Source of the DNA: Straminergon stramineum
Taxonomy: Eukaryota > Streptophyta > Bryopsida > Hypnales > Calliergonaceae
Reading direction: 5' to 3'
Assembly (NCBI GenBank): GCA_963920665.1
Contig: OY987266.1
Location: 27,483,439 to 27,547,438, forward strand
Length of the DNA: 64,000 nucleotides
The notes under the pieces: generated by a model
The model's input: only the letters and a program-made list of their open reading frames with translations
The model's database searches: none
What the model was told of the DNA's origin: nothing
Program-made: the position numbers and the translations under genes
Part shown: in pieces, positions 38,955 through 49,391 of the stretch
How positions within the stretch are numbered: position 1 is the stretch's first letter
How the letters are laid out: the number at the start of each line of letters is the position of its first letter

Positions 38955-40983
38955 TGATCGTTTCAGGAGTCGAGTACTATGTTTCTCCACCAGATCCGAA
39001 CCAAGTTCCGGTTCTCAATGGTAGAGGGAGGTATTTGTAAACCTTTAGTTACTGCATGGATGGTTTATTCGACCAATCTGGAAAGGCAGAGTGACTAGTC
39101 ATAGTTAGAAGATGACCTGAGCATGATAGGGTGTGCCGACCTATTTCTTAGGCCATGGACCATGAAGAATGAGCGGATGATTCAAAAACTCATCGTAGGA
39201 GCTCTGAACCATTATGAGTTGATAGTAAGGGGTTGACCCAGAATCTAGACAGATGAGGTTTGGGCAAATGTATACATATTCCCCAAGAAAGGATTCGGAT
39301 TAGCATCCCAAAGGGATAAGTTCGAGGTCAGGAAATTTAAGAATGCAACCCATTCCAAGGAGGGGTATGCCATTAGTGACTATCTAGATGGGAGGCAGAA
39401 ACAGGTCTTAGAGTTCCTTATCTTGATCTTTGTATCCGGAAAAGCCTATCTGGGTTACAGTCACGATGGCCAACACCATTTTTGGAGCAATGGAGAGTAG
39501 ACCTGTCCATTGGGGGAAGGTCATTGGAGCAATGGTCTCCAAACTTGCTGCCCATGTCGGAAAAGCTAAAACCAGCCCAATCGGTCCTTACCTGTTCCAC
39601 CTCTACCACATGCAGAACTTTTGAGTCGTGCAGAGATGGTAGAGTACAACACTGGATCTGCAATCCTACATTATGGCCTCATGGATGAAGTGGAGGCAAA
39701 GCAACCAACCGGAAGAAGTGGAGCAGCTCATAGATTAGAGACGAAGGAAATCTACCGATTCGGCTTCACAAGGGAACCTCCTTGTTCCAAAAAAGGTTCG
39801 AGAGAAGCCAGAGGAAGAAATTTCCGGATTCTTTAAGACTAGATTCAATTGGGTGTTGTAGGCACAGGAGTACCATGAGAACTTGGCAGACCTACTCAAG
39901 GCGATCAACAAGGAGTTGAAGGACAAGCCTAAGGAGATACTAGACGCAGTTAAAAGACTTTCGAATCCAGAGGAGTTGGGACAAAAGGAGAAGCAAATCG
40001 AGAATCTGGAGAAGAATAAGAATGACCTCCAATCCAGGTTGAATTGGGTAGAGGGAGAGCTAGCTGCAACGAAGTAGAGGAAGAAGTAAACTTTGTAGCT
40101 TGTCAAGAACCTATCCACTTTGGTGGATAGACCCTCAGAGCTCATCATCAAGGCCTCCCTTGTCCAGAACTAGCTAATCAAGGAAGGACATCTGACCGGA
40201 TCCAAGGTAGTTAGGATCCTAGTCGAATTCTCATCACGGATGGAGGCAATGTTGAAGGAGATGTGCCAGCTCTTAGGGCGCATTGATCCAGACAGGGTGA
40301 TGGATTTTGCTCACTTTCCGGAAATCCACTTTGACACGGAAACTCCGGTAAAGTTAATGACATCACTGCCACTTCCGCCAAGACCAGAAGTTCTTAGGGA
40401 GACTCTCCAACATTTCATAGAGCCCTTCTCAAGTCAACTTGAGAAGACCATCCAAGGGAACGTGAAGACAGTTCAAGAGCCAGCCAAACAACCAGACATA
40501 GCATGAGAGTTGGCGCCACCGGAAGTTATCGTCTTGCCACCAATTCCAACAATCCGTCTTCCTGAGAAGGAAACCCTTCAGACACCCAGATTGCTTATCC
40601 AAAGCGATCTGGTGGACTGCATGGGAGGACTAAAGAATCCGGCTCGGACTCATCGAGAAAGCTTCGAGCATATACAGTAGCCTCAACCCAGGGAGGAGAG
40701 GGCAACCATTGTGTTGGATGAGACGTCTCCAAGAAAAGAAGAGGACAAGAGGGAGATCACTTAGATTGAGAAATCTGGAGAAGAGGAGTACCAAACTGGA
40801 TTGGAAGAGGAGGAGGACATGGAAGAGGAAGACTCACCTTCGGAGATCCAAAAGATCCAGACCCGGGCAATAGTGAGGACAATGCCGGTGATAGTGACTC
40901 TGAAAGCGACTCCGAGGGCATTCATCCGGGCACCATCAAGCCAAGGCAGGAGCTGTCAAAAGAAGGTGCGAAAGGCAAAGTAG
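38955..40983 (+). pseudogene. Copy A long ORF, decayed
   Basis: Same protein as the copy B ORF: an N-terminal domain (DDLSMIGC..LFLRPWT, FKNATHSKEGYAISDYLDG, VNWGKVIGA-like), a coiled coil (39883-40077), a segment GSKVVRILVEFSSRME, IDPDRVMDFAHFPEIHFDTE, and a basic C-terminus ending KAK then TAG. It carries a frameshift near 39430-39640 and many stops. TAG at 40762-40764 stands where B has CAG, while CAG at 40579-40581 stands where B has TAG (55457-55459). Confidence 0.65.
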
Positions 40984-42552
40984 TTAGGGTTCAGTTAGTT
41001 AGGATTTGAATTTTGAATTTGAACCAGGTTTCTAGGCGTGGTCTCAGATTCCGGATTTTTGGGATCAAACTTTTCGGAGTTTCTCAAGAGGTCTGCAATT
41101 GGTCACCTAGATTTCCGAGTGGCTTTTTGGCCTTTTTGGCTTTGGGTTTTTGGGTTTTTTAAGGGAAGGTAGGCTTGTTGTCCTCTCATTCCATCCAAGC
41201 GCTTATAGTTGGTATCTTGTCATCCTTTCTTTAATCTGAGCCACCAAGTGGACATTCAAAAATTGATCTGTCGTATATTTAGCTTTCTTCTATTTGCTTG
41301 TGAGGGCGTTGAAGTGTAAGAGAGAGGAAAAGGAAAGGAGGAATCCGGATCTAAGGTAACTAGATTTGATTTAGGAGGGAGCGTTTGTGATATAGTTTAG
41401 GCTTGTGAATACAGTCTTGTGCGTGGTGCCTTTAAAACACTAGAATGGAAATCTGGCAAGGAGTGGTGTAGGTGTGAGTCTGAAATACCAAGGAGGGTTC
41501 CATGCGGAGATAAGCAACCGCTAGTGGAAAAATCCCCATCCTACTCTCTAGAAGGTCTACTAAACTCTAGGATTAGTCTAGTGAACGACTAACAATCTCC
41601 CATCGGTTCCAGTTTTGTTGATCTATCGTTGTAGTGGAAAGGACTTGTTACGGCTCTAAGTGACGTGCCTTCCGAATTGGCCATCCAGGAAGTTGTGAGA
41701 GTGTTTCTTGGTCTGATCTAGTGCAACATTTGGTCTAAGTGTGTTTTGTGTAGTTTAGAGAGAGAAGAGAGTGTGAGGAATATGAGTGGTGAGTCCCTAC
41801 CCCTCTACAAGATCAAAGGTGGACCCTTTGAGGGTAAAACAAAGGCACCAAAAACTAGTGTGTGTGTGAGAAGAGATGGATCCGGATTCCAGAAAGGAGT
41901 GGATCCGGATTGGATTCTAGAAAGGTAGAAATCCGGAAGAGAGAAAGGAAGTGAAAAGAGTGCTTAAGTCAATAATATGGATAATCTCAACTTGCAGCAA
42001 TAGTCTAGAATCCCCTAGGACAATATTTCAAGTCATTTTACGAAGTTTTGGTGTTGTAATGGTACTTTTGCTCCAATGTGTGTATGATAGTAGCGTTCTT
42101 TGCTAGAAGCTCAAGCTTGAAGTAACTAGCCCCACCAAAAAAAGAAGTCAGAAGTTGCAAGTTTGGAGCTAGAGTACAAAGATATTATAATTTTAACATT
42201 GCTACAAATGATGACAAAGTATTGTGAATTTTAACAACCATTGGATAGAACTCTAAAAAATGGGAAACATCTCTGCATAAGTAAAATTCGTGTTTTCATC
42301 ACAATAGCATATCCAATGTGCATGTAATTTTGAACAAATCCTAAATTGGGGGTACCATGAGGTTCACTCCAAACCTTAGTCAGCCCAACTAAGGTTTGGA
42401 GGGTGCTCACAATACCCTCACTTCTAAATTTGTTTGGAATTGCATCGAATTTGGTCTTTCAATTACTTGGAACAATTATGAACAACATATTGTATGAATA
42501 AGGCATCTCAATGAATGAAGCAAGTCAAATTTGGTAAACTTTCAATACTTAC

Positions 42553-43165
42553 TGAAAAAGAACTCTTTTAATGGTATGATCTGATCCATTATAATTCACA
42601 AAAGAGTTAGACTTCTTAAAGGCATTGGCTCCCTTCAATGTAGGTCCAAATGTATAATCCCAAACTTTCCTCCTCTATCCTTCAATATACTTAGGAAGAT
42701 ACTCTAGCTCAAGTAGGGCATTCATGTTGATGTTCAAGTTGTCTTTTAACTTCACATTCTTGAAGTACTCCAAAGCAACATCTTCAATTTGTATCAACAC
42801 CCCATTTATATTATTTGTAGTGGTTTAAAGACTAATGAGTTAATGATAAGAAATTTACAATGCGAAAAAAGGAGAATGAAAAGATTCACATATATAATAT
42901 TCAAATATAGCATATGGAACAACTTACCCCTACCCACCAAATGCACTTGTTGAAAAAAAACCCAAGCTTTTCTTCAGAAACCGGCTCCATAGGGAAATGC
43001 CTAGCTTCTCAAGAATGCATAGAAGAGTTCCACCACTTCAAAAACTTGATCTTCTAGAATGCAAACGTGTTGCATGTTGCAACTATCTACAATTTTTCCA
43101 GAATCATCTTCGGGACCTCATTTGTAGTCCAATGTTTTTTGTCGCAGCACAGAGCAAGTAAATTC
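42553..43165 (-). pseudogene. Decayed exons of an array gene between repeats A and C
   Basis: Two coding-like blocks on the minus strand. 43165-42928 reads DKKHWTTNEVPKMILEKL, then stops within otherwise protein-like sequence, then HFPMEPVSEEKLGFFFNKC. About 42812-42553 reads KDNLNINMNALLELEYLPKY, EG, a TAG, RRKVWDYTFGPTLKGANAF, and ends at a GTAAGT donor. The in-frame stops fit CAG and CGA changes. No domain was recognised. The position and strand make it a likely 5' or middle part of the methyltransferase-like gene at 36-38 kb, split by repeat A. Confidence 0.45.
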
Positions 43166-45393
43166 CCTGTTATACTCACAAAAATCACCCTAGAGCATAA
43201 CTAAGTGACTCTAAAGATTGAACCCACGAGATTCTGTGAAATATTTACTTTAATTAAGCGAATAAGTCTTTCTATCCTCTAAATCTTCCTTTCCAGTCCT
43301 AGATCTATAACCGGAACCCAACAACCACCAGAGCGTTTTGGACCAAATTACTTCCTTCCTGATTCCAAAACTACCCGGTTTCCACAATTACCCCAATCCC
43401 AGGACTTTTTCAATTCCGGTCCTAGTACTCCTCTGGATCAATCCGCTCCAGATTGCCAACATATATCCTTACTTCTATTATGGTTTAATTTTGCCTCTAT
43501 CGAACCATCAGAGGGGGCGCCACTTGATTTTGTGAGTGGTAGGCCTACCACTCCTTCCGTGGATTATAGTGGCTGAAGGACCACTTGATCTACCTCTTCC
43601 TCTTCTAAATTAACTCAGATCCGGTTTGATCCCTCACAACAACCCAAATAGCGATCCGATCTGCAGGTCACACAAAGAACCCCCGTATGATCCGTTCTTA
43701 CTACAACGACCTTGATGCCAGATCCTACCCGTGCGAAGCTAGGTGGTTACAAGTGTACTTGTCCGTTCCAACATTAACCAGAGTTATTTCGTTTATCAAC
43801 TAAGGCGGTGAGACCTCTCAGAAGATCGGACACTCAACTAGATTTCCCATCCATGAGTTCTAGCGCGACTAAGGATACCTTCCCTATTCGCCTAGTTTAA
43901 TAGCGACTATCTCACCCGAAACTCACAACTCTAGATTTGCTGAGGCACTGAAGTCCACTCCCAACATTCCTACAACCTACTTACTTATACTAAGGAGCGG
44001 AAACTATCATACCAAAGGGAGAGATCAAGTCACAAATCTGCCCTATACCTTACTAACTCCACCTCATGCAAACCTACCAAGCTTGGGAGATACATACAAA
44101 ACAAGAGCACATACAAAGGTACAAGGAATTTGCAAAAAGAAGACTCTCAGTACCCTTTGCGAGCCTGAATTAAATACAAGTCAAAAAGTACAAGTGGGCG
44201 AAAATGCCTACAAAAGTTCCATCGTGACTTGGGCCGGACTTTTCGCTTCCTACCTACTCCTAACCGGATCGGAACAGGATCCGGATCCGTTCCTAACCTA
44301 CCTACTATTTACACACTAAGTGCCTACCCAAGATTTGATGGTGGCATTATCTGCTCTTGGCTCCATCTGCTCGAAAATTTCATTCAAGTTCCGATTCCGC
44401 TCCCCCTCATGAGGATTTGGAACCTGTTTGCCTTCTATGGATCTTGGGGTTGAATCCAAGTCGATGGCGGTTCCGGGCGTATTAGCCTGAGTCGCCCTAA
44501 CCTCCGATCTCTTGGACTTGGGGGTCGCATCCTTTCCCTCTGCTACCGTTACGTCCGGGAACGAATCCGGGAGAGAAATATCCGAGAGTCGAATCCCGCG
44601 AGAACAAGTTGCTCCTGACAGTATCCGGGTACTCTCCTCCATCCAGTCCGCTGCCTTCCGCGCCTCCTTCATTGCCGCTTCTACCTGCTCGGCAAAGTCT
44701 GTGAGAATCCTCACCATCCGGGAACCGGATGGCTTCTTCTCTTCATGCACCTTCTCATCAAACAACTTCGCCTTGGCAGCAGCCATTCCGATTTCCCCGA
44801 ATGTGGCCTTCACCCGCTCCACCATCTTCTGAGATTCTTCCGCCATAGATCGAGTGGCTTCAAAGTTGTCCTTGAGGACAAGGAGTTTCGCCTTTGTTCG
44901 ATCTAATTCCTCCTATAGTCTCCGGATTTCCGCCTCTTGTTTCCGGGACTCAATTGGATCAGAAATGCTGTTGGTTACTAGGGGAGGACACTCCCCGCGC
45001 TTTACGAAGTGACCTTTGACGAAAAATAGGGTGGATTTAATTCATCATAGGTAAAATTTATAAAGATTTTACATTTAAAGAAGGGGACTTAAAAAGTGAC
45101 ATGTCTTTTATAAGTAAAATAGATACCCGAAAATTATGGTCCATTAATTATTTTTTAAATGTAAAATAGGGGCCAAAGAATAGGATCCAAGGAATTCTAT
45201 TTACTAGGTTCAGTTATGGTTATGCTACAGTACTAGTAAGATACAGGTACTATACAAATCTGAAGTATAACTACAACATATCTTGTAGTCAGTCGATGAA
45301 TGGGGTAGTTTCCATCTGTTCTGTCTGTTAAGTTTAACGACTACTGCTAGGGTTTAGGCGCGAACGATAATTTCGAGGTTGGGAGGGAGGCGC

Positions 45394-45660
45394 GGCAGCG
45401 TGTGTTCACGAATTTGTTTGCAAATCTGGGTGCGGTTGAGGGTTAATCACGCGATGAGTTCTCCAGCTTCTTGAGTGACGGCAGCGTGTGTTCACGAATT
45501 TGTTTGCAATCTGGGTGCGGTTGAGGGTTAATCGCGCGATCAGGGGGGCAGCTTGTTGAGGGACGGCAGCGTGTGTTCACGAATTTGTTTGCAATCTGGG
45601 TGCGGTTTAGGGTTAATCGCGCGATGAGTTCTGCTGCTTGTTGAGGGACGGCAGCGTGGA
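45394..45660 (+). repeat. 85-bp tandem array inside the hAT-like element
   Basis: Units beginning GGCAGCGTGTGTTCACGAAT start at 45394, 45480 and 45565, with a partial unit at 45650 (period 85-86 bp). Confidence 0.85.
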
Positions 45661-45828
45661 GATGGTGTTTCCGATTCGCGCGATCAGTTCTTCGGCTGAA
45701 CCGTGGAGGCTGCTCTTGGGGATGGCATGCGCTTGGTTGTGGGTGCGCGATCAGATTGGTGGTGGGCTTAGGGTGAGGAGGTGAACGAGGGGGTCGGCGA
45801 TTCCTTGTGCGGGGGCGCTTGCTTGTGT

Positions 45829-46150
45829 GTGCGCGATCAGTTGTTTGTGCGCGACCAGTTGTTTGTGCGCAATCAGTTGTGGAATTCTGTTTTGGGGTCA
45901 GCGGCGTGACAAAGGTGTTCCCGATTCCTGGTGCGGGGTTTGCTTTTGAGGGGTGCGCGATCACCGATTCCTGGCGCGGGGTTTGCTTTTGCGGGGTGCG
46001 CGATCACCGATTCCTGGTGCGGGGTTTTGCTTTTGCGGGGTGCGCGATCAGTTCTGCCTGGTGCGGGGTTTGCTCTTGCGGTGTGCGCGATCAGTTCTGT
46101 CTGGTGCGGGGTTTGCTTTTGCGGTGTGCGCGATCAGTTCTGCTGGGGTG
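45829..46150 (+). repeat. 18-bp and 43-bp tandem arrays around GTGCGCGATCA
   Basis: GTGCGCGA words are spaced 18 bp at 45829, 45847 and 45865 (the last as GTGCGCAA). The 43-44 bp units carry the same word at 45953, 45996, 46040, 46083 and 46126, each with GGTGCGGGGTTTGCTTTTGCGG. Open frames across this block are products of the repeat. Confidence 0.85.
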
Positions 46151-46620
46151 TGCAAGGTTCACCAGCGTGGAGGATGGTGTTCGGGATTGTTTTAGCTTGC
46201 TTGTTTGTGCGCGATCAATTGTGGTGGTGTGTTCAGGTCAGCGGCGTCACGGAGTGCGGGTGTTGTTCGTGTGTTCGTTTGTGCGGGTGTGTTTTCTGCT
46301 AGTGTGTTCACGACGGTGCTGGGGAATCTTCGGGCGGGGGTTCTGTATGCCTGCGATTTGTTCTGGACTCGTGTTCACGGCACGGCAGCGTGACGAAGGT
46401 GTTTGCTCTTGCTTGTGGAGGGGTTGTTTGGGTTTAGGGTTGATTGGTGGATTTGCAGAACATGGTTGTAGGAGTGAAGGAGCTGACCACTTCTCCAATT
46501 GGTTTGGGGTGACTATGAGTCTCATGTACAAGTAGACATTTGTGTCATAGACTCTAAATTTTTTTTCACATGTGTTGGATGGCTTAGAACTGCAGCTTGT
46601 TGCCATAGTTCTTGTAAATG

Positions 46621-46740
46621 ATTTGTAATGTTTGTGTTTTTTAACACCTTTAGTACATTAAACTCTTTCATTACTTTTTCATTTGTAATGTTTGTGTTTT
46701 TTAACACATTTTGTACATTAAACTCTTTCATTACTTTGTC
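46621..46740 (+). repeat. 60-bp tandem duplication
   Basis: Two adjacent 60-bp units (46621-46680 and 46681-46740) beginning ATTTGTAATGTTTGTGTTTT differ at a few positions; a third unit begins at 46741 and diverges. Confidence 0.9.
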
Positions 46741-48389
46741 ATTTGTAATGTCTTGCTTTTATTTAGCATTTGTGCATGTATTTGTCTTCAAGTATGCATT
46801 CTAATGTAAACACATCCATTTTTTGCCTTAAAGTTGAATCTTGTGGGTGTACAGGGCATATCTTGTCACTTTAATTCTCATTACTTGTTAAATTAGTTTT
46901 GTTCTTTATAAAGAAAATAGCCTCCAATAAATTCAGCCTATGTACGTATTATAAGTAAAGATAGGCATGATAATATGGGTTCTAGGGGGGTTTATAAGTA
47001 ATTATAGGGGCCTGAAAATTCAAAAAAATAAATAAATACCCCCCCTAGAAATACCCCAGCGCCGCACGTGGTACCTAGAAAATACGAAGAGTGTCCTCCC
47101 CAGGGTTGGTTATCTTCTTTGGTAGCTTTCTATCTGGTGTTGTTCCTACCAACTTCCTGATTGAGAGTAGGATCCTCCTCTTCAGCTCCCAATCCGCTCT
47201 TACATCGTACAGGATCTTGATGAGAGGGTTGAACGGGTCGTCGGGATCCGATTCCTCCGACATTGTCTTTTCAACTTCCGGTTTCTCTTCCGGGGCTGAG
47301 GTGTCACGAGTGGGTGGCATCCCCCGCTTGTTGGGAGAGGTCGTCTTCTGTCACTTGATCAGCGGCAAATCCGGTTGCTCCTCCTCTAACTCACTATTCT
47401 CCTCGGGTTCAGAACCAAATTCCATCTCATCATCCGTTTCCGATTCTCCGTACCTCAGGAGAACTTCCTAAGCCTTCCACACCTTCTCCTCTCCTATACT
47501 CAGGAGTTGGTGGGAATGGTACAGATGGATAAGGTAGGGACACACCGAAGTGGCCCTACTCTTTCCCACTCTACCTACGAGCTGGGCGACTAGATCGAAA
47601 ATGATCCGGGCCCAGTCTACTCTCCGGTCTCCTCTCAGAGCGTCGAAGATAGTATTGGCGAGGGAGATGGTCACCCTCGTTGGCTTTTCCGGATGCAGGA
47701 CCGGAACTAAGAATTGCAATAGCCGGCGCTGTCGCTCATCAATGCAGTCCTCCACCGCGTATCCGTCCTTTGGGTTGATTGCACCCTGGAACTTTCCGCG
47801 GATGAATTCGTCTTTCTGGCTCGCCATTCCTAACCCTCCTATCCAGAAACTATAAACTACTCTCCAAACATTCTCTGTCCAGAGGTGCGGAACCGCTCTC
47901 AGAGTGTTATCAAACCCATTGGACAGCTTGCCTAAGAGTTCCTTTACTATTGAATCCTCCCTGAAGCCCCAAGGTTTCTCTGCAAACCCTAGGTAACCCA
48001 TAGAACTTAAATTCTCCATGAGTTGGAACTTGGCTGGTTTAGTGGAGGGAACGACCGGAATTACCTTCCAGAGCTTTACCTCCATTGAGGACGTATTAGC
48101 CTATCCGCCTCTACTTCTCGTAAATTGTGGCATGGACACGGACGAGCGCTCTCGGAACCCTTTCTAATTCTACCTCACTCTCTCCTAGCCGCATGTCTCG
48201 TTCTCACTTTGTCTCTTTGATCTCAACTAGAAATCAAAGCTGTAACGCACAAAACCACAAGTCTAGTAGCAGACACTCACACAAAAGGCTCACATGGAAA
48301 GCTAAGTGACAGGTGTAGACTGGAAACTCAAAGCACAAAGAGTGTTGGGAAACGAAAATGAAAAAGAGTTTGATCTGGGCAGCCCAACC

Positions 48390-48398
48390 CTTATATAG
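48390..48398 (-). promoter_or_regulatory. TATA box of copy C
   Basis: CTATATAAG on the minus strand, about 305 bp upstream of the copy C ORF start at 48085, at a plausible distance for a transcript leader. Confidence 0.4.
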
Positions 48399-48663
48399 CC
48401 GTTGGACTCCCTACCACCTCATCATGACCTATTCCGGATTCGGTTCCTATATGGTATCTGGTCCATCACCTATTCAGTTAGACATCCGCTCCTATCCGTT
48501 TACTCCCTAGGACCGGATTCAACAAATCACCTTACTATCTCATTTTCCTTCCTTATTTTATCCCTAAATGGTTCCTTAGCTAAATCTGGATATCTATCTT
48601 TAGTTTTCGGTTAGTTTTACTAGGTAAACCAAAAAAATTGACAGTTTCATGTCGTCACATTTT

Positions 48664-48954
48664 TCAACTTGCAAAATGAAGTAGCATTTGATTACTACCA
48701 AAAGTAATATGAAAAGAACCATGACCACAAATAATTATTGATTTATAAGCAAATTGCACCTCTTCCAAAAATTTGGGTCCATGAGCAAGATTTGCCATTG
48801 CCATCAATTTTTGCATTTTTATATACAATTTTGTGGTCTTTCCTTTTGCTCCAACCCTCATGGCATTAGCAAACCCTTGGTCACTCTTCTCCTCGAATGG
48901 TGTAATATTGTTGAACTTTTTTACTACTAGATTTGCTTCCTATGCTATCTCTTG
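48664..48954 (-). pseudogene. Coding remnant upstream of copy C
   Basis: From a likely acceptor (TTTGTGTAG before 48954), the frame reads QEIA, a TAG, EANLVVKKFNNITPFEEK and KTTKLYIKMQKLMAMANLAH, ending at 48664 close to the edge of copy C. No domain was recognised. It may belong to the third array gene (36-43 kb) or to the 3' end of the gene at 49-54 kb. Confidence 0.4.
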
Positions 48955-49391
48955 CTACACAAATCAAATAAACACTATATTCATTAATTTGAGAGAATTC
49001 CTGAATATTGAGAGTATTAGCAGTCATTTTCTATCCAATTCCATGCTCCAAATTCATACATTCAAAGGTAAAAGTATCATTCATTTGCAATTTAGAAGTC
49101 ATATATTCATAGTCAAAAGAAAAATTCATATGCACATTGAGCTTGAAACAAATAGGAAAGCAATAAAAGATTAACAAAATCCATCTATTTATAGTAATTT
49201 GAAAGAAAAAAAATATTTTAAATATCTCTCAACTTGTAGAATGCCTAATATAAATTTAAGTCTAAGAGGGTGCCCAAGTCTTTCATCCAGACGTGGAGAA
49301 CTTGAATAGATTATATACTATGAAATATTAAACATATATATCAAGTCATAAAATTACTTGATTCAAGAAATTCCAATAGCTATATATAATA

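Larger units (their letters stand above)
38050..42070 (+). mobile_element. Unclassified long-ORF repeat, copy A
   Basis: Copy A (plus) and copy B (53966-57407, minus) share sequence from TTTTTCAAAATTTTC..AGGCAAA at the 5' end to GTTTTGGTGTTGTAA..TGGTA at the 3' end, including a conserved 3' block (41746-41928 here, 54110-54295 in B). No terminal repeats, reverse transcriptase or transposase were seen. Both copies lie inside or against the methyltransferase-like genes. Copy A carries a 585-bp MITE in its 5' leader. Confidence 0.6.
44978..47104. mobile_element. hAT-like nonautonomous transposon, 2127 bp
   Basis: The termini are 16-bp inverted repeats with two mismatches (CTAGGGGAGGACACTC at the left, and the complement of CCTGGGGAGGACACTC at the right). 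The flank is a perfect 8-bp duplication GTTGGTTA at 44970-44977 and 47105-47112. An 8-bp duplication and a C/T-A-G-G-G-type terminus fit the hAT superfamily. The interior is GC-rich and holds three tandem arrays but no transposase. Removing it restores the interrupted host frame. Confidence 0.8.
44316..48085 (-). pseudogene. Copy C long ORF, split by an insertion
   Basis: The first part (48085-47113) has KPWGFREDSIVKELLG, NPKDGYAVEDCIDERQRRLL, HPEKPTRVTISLANTIFDAL and VDWARIIFD, matching copies A and B in order. Stops are at 47468 (TAG) and one TGA about 100 bp further on. The second part (44969-44316) contains GSRMVRILTDFAEQVEAAMK, equivalent to the GSKVIRILVDFSSRME of copy B. If the 2127-bp insertion and one target copy are removed, the frame reads KKITNSISDPIESRKQEAE across the site, then a TAG and on to the second part. 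Protein function is unknown; the layout (helical N-domain, coiled coil, charged tail) is Gag-like, but this is only analogy. Confidence 0.65.
43165..48655 (-). mobile_element. Unclassified long-ORF repeat, divergent copy C
   Basis: Minus-strand element related to copies A and B at the protein level, with a roughly 1.1-kb 3' region after the ORF. Its ORF is split by a hAT-like insertion (44978-47104). The ends are approximate, judged from where neighbouring exon-like sequence stops (43165) and resumes (about 48660). Confidence 0.5.

Noticed and set aside
38050..42070. Copies A and B as LTR retrotransposons
   Set aside because: The 5' and 3' flanks of each copy do not match each other, and no primer-binding site, polypurine tract, protease, integrase or reverse transcriptase was seen.
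45394..46150. CRISPR-like spaced repeats
   Set aside because: The repeats are contiguous tandem units with the same intervening sequence, inside a plant transposon.
45807..46535. 242-codon ORF inside the hAT-like element
   Set aside because: It is an open frame across 18- and 43-bp GC-rich tandem units; the protein is a translated repeat (Gly/Cys/Val-rich) with no domain, and overlapping frames are equally open.
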